Origin: Bacilli bacterium
GTDB taxonomy: Bacteria > Bacillota_I > Bacilli_A > RF39 > UBA660
Length of the DNA stretch: 7,436 nucleotides
Assembly (NCBI GenBank): GCA_022793145.1
Contig: JAAWCI010000064.1
Span: 1 to 7,436 of the forward strand
Direction of reading: 5' to 3'
Under the pieces are notes generated by a model that was given only the letters and a program-made list of their open reading frames with translations, had not been told where the DNA came from and ran no database searches. Positions 1 through 5,411 of the stretch are shown here, piece after piece. The translations under genes and the position numbers were made by a program. Position 1 is the stretch's first letter. Each line of letters opens with the position of its first letter.

Positions 1-170
1 AATGATTACTTTTGGTGTTTTAAGCTGTGGAATAATATTAATCTTTAGTTAAAACTGCAATTTTTTAAAAAAATTTACAAAAAACACTTGTCAAAGCTTA
101 GAAAGTCAAATTTTGAAGAAAATAAAAACGAAATTTCTTTTCGAAAATAGCTTTTATTTTTGGAAAAATA
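1..170. other. Window edge and AT-rich spacer upstream of rimP
   Basis: No complete gene is visible here. Two + strand frames are open at the left edge. One reaches TAG at 46-48. The other reaches TAA at 50-52 and reads as a short hydrophobic tail (ITFGVLSCGIILIF), which could be the C-terminal membrane segment of an upstream protein. With at most 16 residues neither can be identified. From 53 to 170 the DNA is A/T runs with no GC-rich terminator hairpin. A 5-bp inverted repeat, CGAAA 129-133 with TTTCG 139-143, is too weak to interpret. Confidence 0.4.
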
Positions 171-179
171 TGTTATAAT
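171..179 (+). promoter_or_regulatory. Promoter of the rimP-nusA-ylxR-infB operon
   Basis: TATAAT at 174-179 is a perfect -10 hexamer. TG at 171-172 with a one-base gap makes it an extended -10 element (TGTTATAAT). The -35 region about 17 bases upstream (around 151-156, CTTTTA) is a poor match, as is common for extended -10 promoters. Transcription should start near 186, giving a leader of about 60 nt before the rimP GTG. Confidence 0.75.
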
Positions 180-192
180 AAAAATGATTTGA

Positions 193-226
193 AAGGAGAG
201 TGGGACAAAATTCCCACTCTTTCCTT
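193..226 (+). terminator. Leader hairpin, likely weak attenuator upstream of rimP
   Basis: A perfect 9-bp stem is visible: AGAGTGGGA (197-205) with TCCCACTCT (212-220) around a 6-nt loop. AAGG (193-196) can also pair with CCTT (223-226) across a 2-nt bulge. The hairpin lies between the predicted start site and the rimP ribosome binding site, and is followed by an imperfect pyrimidine tract (TTTCCTT). A stable stem with a broken U-tract is what a weak, NusA-dependent terminator looks like. To my knowledge, B. subtilis NusA autoregulates this same operon by NusA-dependent attenuation in the leader, so a similar role is plausible here. The hairpin is seen; the regulatory role is inferred. Confidence 0.6.
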
Positions 227-244
227 ACTAAAAGGAGTGAAATT

Positions 245-493
245 GTGATAGAAGACATTAAGGAAATGATAGAGCCAGTTATAAAAGAACATGGATATTA
301 TTTAGATGACATTTCATTTGTGATGGATAACAATATTAAAAACCTACAAGTTGTCATTGATAAAGATGGTGTAATTGATGTAGAAGATTGTGTTACAGTC
401 AGTAAATTAATTAGTCCAATATTAGATGAAAAGGATCCAATTCCAGATTTTTATGTATTAGATGTTTGTTCTAAAGAGAAAGGTTGTGAATAA
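245..493 (+). CDS. rimP: Ribosome maturation factor RimP, N-terminal domain only (82 aa)
   Basis: RimP is a cytoplasmic assembly factor that helps mature the 30S ribosomal subunit. The start is taken as GTG at 245, because AAGGAG (232-237) lies 7 bases upstream. The frame is open further up to a GTG at 200, but that lies inside the leader hairpin and has no useful ribosome binding site. The sequence matches the RimP N-terminal alpha/beta domain: IEPVIKEHGYYLDDISFV, then VVIDKDGVIDVEDC and VSKLISPILDEKDPIP, ending in YVLDVCSKEKGCE. In ordinary RimP (about 150 aa) that final strand is LEVSSPGLDRPL and is followed by an SH3-like C-terminal domain of about 70 residues. Here a stop follows at once and nusA begins one base later, so there is no room for a frameshifted second domain. 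The family call is firm; function as a single domain is uncertain. It is the first gene of the operon. Confidence 0.85.
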   Translation: MIEDIKEMIEPVIKEHGYYLDDISFVMDNNIKNLQVVIDKDGVIDVEDCVTVSKLISPILDEKDPIPDFYVLDVCSKEKGCE

Positions 494-494
494 A

Positions 495-1739
495 ATGAAC
501 AATAAGGAGTTTAAAACAGCACTTCAAGTTTTGGAAAAAGAAAAAGGAATTAAAGAAGATGTTGTTTATGAAGCAATGGAGCTAGCGTTAACTTCTGCTT
601 ACAAAAAAAATTATAATTCATTATCTAATGTAAGAGTAGATATTGATAGAGATAAAGGTGATATCCATATTTACTCTTTTAAAACCGTCGTTTTGGATGA
701 AACTTATGAAAGTGAAGAAGATAAGCAAAAAAGATTTGAATGGGAGAAAAAGGAAAAAGAAGAAGACGAAAGATTACGCGCCATCTTAAAAGCAGGAATT
801 GATACGATGGAAGATGATGATGACGATGATTATGATCCAGAAGCTCCAGAAGAGGAAGAAGAAGTTTATCGTCCATTTGTATTTGATTCTAGAATTCATT
901 TGACATTAGAGGAAGCTTCTAAAATTGTTCCTGGTATTCAAGTTGGAGAAACAATCGAAGAAGAAGTAACACCGAAAGATTTTGGACGAGTAGCAGCTTC
1001 TACTGCCAAACAGGTCGTAATACAAAAAATTAGAGAGGCAGAGCGCAATAACATTATTGATGAATTTAATGATAAACAAGACGAAATGGTATCTGGTTTG
1101 GTAGAAATGGAAGATGTTCGAAATTATTATATTAATTTAGGAAGAACTCAAGGAATTTTGCCAAAAACAGAAATTATTCCAGGTGAAAAAATCAAAATGG
1201 GATCTAATATTAAGGTTTATATTACAAAGGTAGAAAACAATTCGAAAGGACCACTTATTTTGCTATCTAGAAATCATTATGGATTTGTAAAGCGTTTATT
1301 TGAATTAGAAATTCCAGAAATCAATGAGGGAATTATTCTCGTTTATAGTGTTGCACGTGAAGCAGGAAATAGAACTAAGATTTCTGTATATTCTGAAAAT
1401 CCAAATGTAGATGCAGTAGGTTCTTGTATTGGACAAAATGGTTCTAGAATTAACCGTATTATAAATGAATTAAATGGAGAAAAGATTGATGTAATTCCAT
1501 ATGATAAAGAACCAGCTAGATTTATTGAAAATGCTTTAAGTCCAGCTAAAAATTTACATGTATTTATTATGGATGAGAAAAAGAAGGAAGCACTTGTTGT
1601 TGTAAATAGTGAGAATCTTTCTTTGGCAATTGGTAAAAAAGGTTTGAATGTAAGATTAGCAGCTCGATTAACGCATTATAAAATTGATGTTCAAACAATA
1701 GAGCAAGCAAGAGAAAGCGGTATTAATATTGTAGAATAG
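495..1739 (+). CDS. nusA: Transcription termination/antitermination factor NusA with acidic NTD insertion
   Basis: NusA binds RNA polymerase and nascent RNA and modulates pausing, intrinsic termination and antitermination. The start is ATG 495, one base after the rimP stop. The ribosome binding site is weak (AAAGG 479-483), so translation is probably coupled to rimP. An upstream start in the same frame at 462 would overlap rimP and add residues unlike NusA. The 414 residues show an N-terminal RNAP-binding domain (1-190), an S1 domain (about 195-260), KH1 with GQNG in VGSCIGQNGSRI (308-319) and KH2 with GKKG in LAIGKKGLNVRLAARL (377-392). There are no C-terminal acidic repeats, as is usual outside Proteobacteria. 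Unusually, about 55 extra highly charged residues (roughly 70-130, including six Asp at 107-112) interrupt the N-terminal domain between the strand ending KTVV and the IHLTLEEASKI segment. Confidence 0.96.
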   Translation: MNNKEFKTALQVLEKEKGIKEDVVYEAMELALTSAYKKNYNSLSNVRVDIDRDKGDIHIYSFKTVVLDETYESEEDKQKRFEWEKKEKEEDERLRAILKAGIDTMEDDDDDDYDPEAPEEEEEVYRPFVFDSRIHLTLEEASKIVPGIQVGETIEEEVTPKDFGRVAASTAKQVVIQKIREAERNNIIDEFNDKQDEMVSGLVEMEDVRNYYINLGRTQGILPKTEIIPGEKIKMGSNIKVYITKVENNSKGPLILLSRNHYGFVKRLFELEIPEINEGIILVYSVAREAGNRTKISVYSENPNVDAVGSCIGQNGSRINRIINELNGEKIDVIPYDKEPARFIENALSPAKNLHVFIMDEKKKEALVVVNSENLSLAIGKKGLNVRLAARLTHYKIDVQTIEQARESGINIVE

Positions 1740-1750
1740 GAGTAGAAATT

Positions 1751-2005
1751 ATGAAAAAAATTCCAATGCGCAGTTGTGTGATTACAAGAGAAAAACTTCT
1801 TAAAAATGAGCTTGTGAGAATTGTTAGAACACCAGAAGGAGAGGTTGTTATTGATCTATCTGGAAAAAAGAATGGGCATGGAGCTTATTTGAAAAAAGAT
1901 CTAGAGGTCTTTGAAAAAGCAAAAAAAGGAAATGCTTTAGGACATCATTTAAAAACAGAAATTCCAGATCAAATTTTTGAAGACTTAAAAGAATTAGTAA
2001 AATAG
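1751..2005 (+). CDS. rnpM: YlxR/RnpM family RNA-binding protein (DUF448), 84 aa
   Basis: This small basic cytoplasmic protein belongs to the YlxR family. In B. subtilis the member was renamed RnpM because it binds and modulates RNase P RNA; other work links YlxR to transcription control. The family signatures are present: KIPMRSCVITREKLLKNELVRIVR at the N-terminus (split by position as IPMRSC 4-9 and NELVRIVR about 19-26), then GKKNGHGAYLKKDLEVFEKA. The usual GRGAYL is GHGAYL here. The ribosome binding site AGGAG (1738-1742) overlaps the nusA stop codon and is 8 bases before ATG, so the gene is tightly packed after nusA. In B. subtilis ylxQ, an L7Ae-like gene, comes next; here infB follows directly. 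Confidence 0.9.
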   Translation: MKKIPMRSCVITREKLLKNELVRIVRTPEGEVVIDLSGKKNGHGAYLKKDLEVFEKAKKGNALGHHLKTEIPDQIFEDLKELVK

Positions 2006-2023
2006 AGAGTGAGGTGCATACTT

Positions 2024-4114
2024 ATGATGAGTGTATTAGAATATGCAAACGATGTTAATAGAAGTGTGGAGGAAATCTTAAAAAGATGTATAGAACTTGA
2101 TATAGAGGCAAGAAACGAAGAAGATTTATTAAGTGATGAAGATATTACAATTTTAGATAATAATTTAGATAATGAAGTAGAAGAAGAAATTATTGATGAA
2201 GTAGAAGTAACTGAGAGAGTAGTACAAAGTAAAAATATGGACAAAGGTGCGTCTAAACCAAAAAAGAAGCCAACAAATAATTTAAAAACAAATAAAAAAG
2301 AATTGGCCACAAAGAAAAAAGAAATGTATAAAAATAAAGAAAAATTAATGAGTAATGATAGTGGCGCATTAGAAAATGTTGTTGTTTATAAAGAAGGAAT
2401 GACAATTGGAGATTTGGCTACTTCGTTAGGAGTAGGAAGTTCCGAATTGATTAAAAAATTATTTGGTTTAGGAATTATGGCTACCATCAATAATTCAATT
2501 AGTTTTGAGAATGCAGAAATATTGGTATTAGATTATAATAAAGAATTAAAAAATGAAGGTGCAACTGATGTAACAAATTTTGAAGAATTTGAAATCATAG
2601 ATAAAGAAGAAGATTTAATAAAGCGACCAGCTGTTGTAACAATTATGGGTCATGTTGATCATGGAAAAACGACTTTATTAGATTCGATTAGAAAAACCAA
2701 TGTTGCTTTAGGAGAAGCAGGAGGAATTACACAAGCAATTAGTGCTTATCAAGTAAATTATAAAGGAGAACCAATCACATTTATTGATACACCAGGACAT
2801 GCTGCCTTTACAGAAATGAGAGCTAGAGGAGCATCCATTACAGACATTGTTATTATTATCGTAGCCGCAGATGATGGGGTGATGCCTCAAACAAAAGAAG
2901 CAATTGATCATGCTAAAGCTTCAGGTGCTCCAATTATGGTAGTAATCAATAAAATTGATAAACCAGGTGCAAATCCAGAAAGAGTCATGACAGAATTAAC
3001 AGAATATGGTCTTACTCCGGATTCTTGGGGTGGGGATACCATTTATACACAGGTATCTGCTAAAAATGGAGATGGAATAGAAGAACTATTAGAAAATATT
3101 TTGTTAGTAGCTGAAATGCAAGAATACAAGGCAAATCCAAATCGCTATGCAAGTGGAACTGTAGTTGAATCAAGGTTGGATAAACATTTAGGTCCAATTG
3201 TAACAATTTTAATTCAAAATGGTACTTTACGATTAGGAGATCCAATTGTAGTAGGACATGCTTATGGAAAAGTAAGAACGATGAAAAATGATAAAGGCGA
3301 AGAAATTATGGAGGCTGCTCCATCATTGCCAGTTGAAATTACAGGATTAAATGAAACTCCAGTAGCTGGAGATAAGTTTATGGCTTTTGAAAGTGAAAAA
3401 CAAGCTAGAAGTATTGGGGAAGCGAGAAAAACGCAAAATCGATTGAAAGAAAATGCTAGCAAAGGGGCAGTTAGTTTAGATGACTTATTTGCACAAATTG
3501 GTGATGGGCTAAAAGAAATTAATGTAATTATTAAAGCAGATGTGAATGGAAGTAGTGAAGCTGTTAAGAATTCTTTAGAAAAAATTGAAGTAGAGGGTGT
3601 ACGAGTAAAAGTTATTCGTAGTACTGTAGGAGCGATAACAGAAAGTGACATTATCCTAGCTAAAGCGTCTAATGCAATTATGATAGGATTTAATGTAAGA
3701 CCATCTAATGGAATTAAAGATTATGCCAAAGAAAACGGAGTAGAAATTAGACTTTATAATATTATTTATAAAGCTGTAGAAGAAATGGAAGCAGCAATGA
3801 AAGGTATGTTAGATCCTGTATATGAAGAACGAATTGTTGGTACAGCTGAAATAAGACAATTATTTAAATTTTCTAAAGTTGGAACAATCGCTGGTTCTTA
3901 TATAACAGATGGTGTTATGAAAAGTACTGCAGAAGTACGTGTTATTCGTGATGGCATTGTTATTTATGATGGTAAGATCGGTTCATTGCAACGCGAAAAA
4001 GATAGTGTAAAGGAAGTTAAAAAAGGACTAGAATGTGGAATTACTGTAGAAAATTATAATGATTTACGAGTAGGAGATATTTTAGAAGCTTATGAAATGG
4101 TAGAGGTGAAATAG
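2024..4114 (+). CDS. infB: Translation initiation factor IF-2
   Basis: IF-2 is the GTPase that brings fMet-tRNA to the 30S subunit and promotes subunit joining. ATG 2024 is chosen because AGGTG (2012-2016) lies 7 bases upstream; a GTG at 2009 in the same frame has no site. ATG 2027 is an equally close alternative. The 696 residues have a small helical N-terminal segment (about 1-50), a Lys/Glu-rich linker, an IF2-N domain (YKEGMTIGDLATSLGV, about 120-180), and the G domain: GHVDHGKT 209-216 (P-loop), DTPGH 255-259, NKID 309-312 and SAK 345-347. The beta-barrel, domain 3 and the C-terminal fMet-tRNA-binding barrel follow (RQLFKFSKVGTIAGSYITDG and SLQREKDSVKEV near the end). Length is normal for the phylum and no key residue is missing. 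It is last in the rimP operon; its stop codon lies within the terminator stem. Confidence 0.98.
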   Translation: MMSVLEYANDVNRSVEEILKRCIELDIEARNEEDLLSDEDITILDNNLDNEVEEEIIDEVEVTERVVQSKNMDKGASKPKKKPTNNLKTNKKELATKKKEMYKNKEKLMSNDSGALENVVVYKEGMTIGDLATSLGVGSSELIKKLFGLGIMATINNSISFENAEILVLDYNKELKNEGATDVTNFEEFEIIDKEEDLIKRPAVVTIMGHVDHGKTTLLDSIRKTNVALGEAGGITQAISAYQVNYKGEPITFIDTPGHAAFTEMRARGASITDIVIIIVAADDGVMPQTKEAIDHAKASGAPIMVVINKIDKPGANPERVMTELTEYGLTPDSWGGDTIYTQVSAKNGDGIEELLENILLVAEMQEYKANPNRYASGTVVESRLDKHLGPIVTILIQNGTLRLGDPIVVGHAYGKVRTMKNDKGEEIMEAAPSLPVEITGLNETPVAGDKFMAFESEKQARSIGEARKTQNRLKENASKGAVSLDDLFAQIGDGLKEINVIIKADVNGSSEAVKNSLEKIEVEGVRVKVIRSTVGAITESDIILAKASNAIMIGFNVRPSNGIKDYAKENGVEIRLYNIIYKAVEEMEAAMKGMLDPVYEERIVGTAEIRQLFKFSKVGTIAGSYITDGVMKSTAEVRVIRDGIVIYDGKIGSLQREKDSVKEVKKGLECGITVENYNDLRVGDILEAYEMVEVK

Positions 4115-4140
4115 GTATCGATTGATATCTATTTTGCTTT
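4111..4140 (+). terminator. Intrinsic terminator overlapping the infB stop
   Basis: A 9-bp AU-rich stem (4111-4119 with 4124-4132, one G-U pair, loop GATT) is followed by TTTTGCTTT. The infB stop TAG (4112-4114) sits in the 5' arm, so translating ribosomes would reach into the hairpin. The stem has few G-C pairs and the U-tract is interrupted, so some read-through into the next gene is likely. Confidence 0.6.
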
Positions 4141-4206
4141 GAAAAAGAAAAAATATAATATTTTTACTGGAATGTATGATTTTATCTTTTCTTTTCTTTG
4201 ACTTCA

Positions 4207-4215
4207 TGTTATACT
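4207..4215 (+). promoter_or_regulatory. Extended -10 promoter of the unknown membrane protein gene
   Basis: TATACT (4210-4215) with TG at 4207-4208 gives TGTTATACT, nearly identical to the element upstream of rimP. No good -35 is visible at the correct distance; TTGACT at 4198-4203 is too close to serve this -10. The start would be near 4222, about 21 nt before the GTG start codon. An alternative pairs TTGACT with GATAAA (4222-4227) at 18-base spacing, but that -10 is poorer. Confidence 0.6.
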
Positions 4216-4242
4216 TAGAATGATAAAATGGGAGTGATAAGT

Positions 4243-4770
4243 GTGGAACATATGATTTTTTTAAATGGAAGACAAGTTAATGTAATTGCTTATTTTATGT
4301 TCGAAGCAACTCGAAATCACTATTTGATTTATTGCGATCCTGATAATAATGTAAAGATTTATTTAGGAAAAGTAGTAGAAAAAGACGGAATATTTGAAAT
4401 TAGAGAAATAGAAAAGACAGAATCTTTTTTGATGAAAAAATTTATTCAAGAACTAATTACAAAAAGTCTAGCGACAATTAAAGGATACCGTTACGCAGAT
4501 AAATTATCAGAACTTCAGGATAATTTTACACTTATAGATAATCAAGAAATCGTATTAGATGAAGAAAAAAGAAAATCTTTGGAAGACTTTGTAAAAGATG
4601 TAAATGAACATAACCAGGAAATTTTAGAAAAAGCCAAAGAAGAGTATTATTTACAATTAGTAGATGAGAAAGCGAAAGAAAGAAGAACTATCATTTTATT
4701 ATTGTTGGTTTTGATTGTTTGTATTTTTTTAATTGTAAAAATGGTTTTGGACTTTTCAGCGAGAATGTAA
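4243..4770 (+). CDS. Unknown protein with C-terminal membrane anchor (175 aa)
   Basis: I do not recognise this protein with confidence. GTG 4243 is chosen because GGAGTG (4231-4236) is 6 bases upstream. ATG 4228 precedes that site, and ATG 4252 is a possible later start. Residues 1 to about 90 look like a small mixed alpha/beta domain, with strands such as VNVIAYFMFEA, HYLIYC and VKIYLGKVVEKDGIFEI. This resembles short DUF1292-like domains only loosely. A charged helical stretch, possibly coiled coil, runs from about 100 to 147. A basic KERR then leads into one hydrophobic segment, about 149-169 (TIILLLLVLIVCIFLIVKMV), with only a few residues after it. There is no signal peptide, so the topology should be cytoplasmic domain with a C-terminal tail anchor. 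The gene occupies the place of ylxP between infB and rbfA but is not similar to YlxP. It has its own promoter and terminator. Confidence 0.8.
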   Translation: MEHMIFLNGRQVNVIAYFMFEATRNHYLIYCDPDNNVKIYLGKVVEKDGIFEIREIEKTESFLMKKFIQELITKSLATIKGYRYADKLSELQDNFTLIDNQEIVLDEEKRKSLEDFVKDVNEHNQEILEKAKEEYYLQLVDEKAKERRTIILLLLVLIVCIFLIVKMVLDFSARM

Positions 4771-4790
4771 GATTTACTTCTCTTTTTTTT
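4761..4790 (+). terminator. Strong intrinsic terminator after the unknown gene
   Basis: GAGAA (4761-4765) pairs with TTCTC (4778-4782) and GTAA (4767-4770) with TTAC (4774-4777), leaving one bulged T and a GAT loop. Eight T residues follow (4783-4790). The gene's TAA stop (4768-4770) lies in the 5' arm. It separates this gene from rbfA. Confidence 0.85.
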
Positions 4791-4801
4791 AATGTTATAA
4801 T
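4773..4801 (+). promoter_or_regulatory. Promoter of rbfA, embedded in the preceding terminator
   Basis: The -10 is TATAAT 4796-4801, extended by TG at 4793-4794. The -35 candidate TTTACT (4773-4778; 4 of 6 consensus) is spaced exactly 17 bases away and lies inside the upstream terminator stem. The start would fall near 4808, right at the GAGGTGG ribosome binding site (4808-4814), leaving a 5' UTR of only about 12 nt. Confidence 0.7.
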
Positions 4802-4819
4802 GAATTTGAGGTGGAATAA

Positions 4820-5170
4820 ATGAGTATCAAAATTGAACGAATTGGCAGTCAACTAGTAAAAGAAATCAGTTATATTTTAGCGACTGAAGTAAAGGATCAA
4901 GATATTAAATTTGTAACAGTTACTGATGTAAAGGTTACAAATGATCTTAGTTATGCAAAGGTGTATTTTACAGTATTAGATGATCAAAAAAAAGAAGAAA
5001 CTTTAGAAGCTTTGAAGAGTGCGAGTGGTTTTATTCGAAAAATGTTGGCTGATCGAATTGAAATTCGTCATATTCCTGAATTAGAATTTATTTATGATGA
5101 ATCTATTGAATACGGAAATAAAATAGAACATATAATTGAAAAGATTCATGAAGAAAATATTGACGATTAA
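4820..5170 (+). CDS. rbfA: 30S ribosome-binding factor RbfA
   Basis: RbfA is a small KH-fold protein that binds immature 30S subunits and assists late 16S rRNA processing. The 116-residue length is normal. Recognisable segments are RIGSQLVKEISYILATEVKD at the N-terminus, VTVTDVKVTNDLSYAKVYFTVL (about 32-54, conserved core), ASGFIRKMLADRIEIRHIPEL (about 68-88, including the kinked helix found in the family) and FIYDESIEYGNKI near the end. GAGGTGG (4808-4814) is 5 bases before ATG. The gene has its own promoter and no terminator of its own: the promoter of the next unit overlaps its stop codon, so some rbfA transcripts should run into the T-box leader. Confidence 0.95.
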   Translation: MSIKIERIGSQLVKEISYILATEVKDQDIKFVTVTDVKVTNDLSYAKVYFTVLDDQKKEETLEALKSASGFIRKMLADRIEIRHIPELEFIYDESIEYGNKIEHIIEKIHEENIDD

Positions 5171-5188
5171 ATAGAATTGTGCTAAATT
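5160..5188 (+). promoter_or_regulatory. Promoter of the T-box/deoC/tyrS unit
   Basis: TTGACG (5160-5165, 5 of 6) is followed after exactly 17 bases by TAAATT (5183-5188, 4 of 6), with an extended TGn at 5180-5182. The -35 overlaps the last codons and stop of rbfA. Transcription should begin near 5195, just before Stem I of the T-box. Confidence 0.7.
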
Positions 5189-5207
5189 ATTAGTAATTCG
5201 TGTTGAA

Positions 5208-5394
5208 CTTTGAAAGTAGGATATTTTTAGAAATAAGAAAGCTTATGGTGATGAAAATAAGCCAGAAAAGATATCAGAAATTACACAAAGGGAATGAAAA
5301 CGTATTTCTGCGTTAAAGAATAAAGTGCATAATCAAGTATTATGAAATAAGGTGGTACCGCGATCATTCGTCCTTATATCATGATATTTTTTTT
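5208..5394 (+). ncRNA. T-box riboswitch, tRNA-Tyr specific (UAC specifier)
   Basis: The conserved T-box AAGGTGGTACCGCG is at 5349-5362. Stem I can be drawn: base CTTTG 5208-5212 with CAAAG 5286-5290; specifier loop with AGTA on the 5' side (5216-5219) and UAC at 5282-5284 on the 3' side; helix 5220-5228 with 5267-5275; distal helix GCTTAT 5241-5246 with ATAAGC 5257-5262 and a GGTGATG-containing apical loop. UAC is a Tyr codon, and the UGGU in the T-box bulge matches an A discriminator base as in tRNA-Tyr; both agree with tyrS downstream. The antiterminator is AAGG 5349-5352 with CCTT 5372-5375, bulge 5353-5359, and GCGA 5360-5363 with TCGT 5368-5371. A T8 tract (5387-5394) follows. The usual competing terminator is not evident (see findings). 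Confidence 0.93.
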
Positions 5395-5411
5395 GTTAGG
5401 AGGAATTTTTT

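Noticed and set aside
60..78. T-run/A-run palindrome as a terminator for the upstream gene
   Set aside because: It is A/T only with no G-C pairs, which would not form a stable terminator hairpin.
87..115. TTGTCA at 87-92 as a -35 element
   Set aside because: No -10-like sequence lies 16-18 bases downstream.
200..244. Upstream GTG at 200 as the rimP start
   Set aside because: It lies within the leader hairpin, the added residues (GQNSHSFLTKRS) do not resemble RimP, and the AAGGAG at 232-237 fits GTG 245.
462..494. Upstream start at 462 for nusA
   Set aside because: It overlaps the end of rimP and adds residues not typical of NusA; ATG 495 begins the normal N-terminal helix.
679..876. Minus-strand open frame opposite nusA
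   Set aside because: It is the complement of the Lys/Glu/Asp-rich insertion, giving a low-complexity Leu/His/Phe protein without promoter or ribosome binding site.
1969..2310. Minus-strand open frame across the ylxR-infB junction
   Set aside because: Ser/Leu/Phe-rich complement of charged codons in infB; no start signals.
2708..3245. Two minus-strand open frames (2708-2911 and 3060-3245) opposite infB
   Set aside because: Both are antisense to the GTPase and barrel domains, with skewed Asn/Cys or Leu composition and no start signals.
3262..3651. Minus-strand open frame opposite infB
   Set aside because: Lies wholly within the conserved IF-2 coding region and resembles no protein; codon shadow.
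5376..5387. ATATCATGATAT (5376-5387 region) palindrome as an operator or stand-alone terminator
   Set aside because: As a hairpin it has only four A-U pairs, and most of it is already accounted for as the 3' arm of the extended T-box helix.
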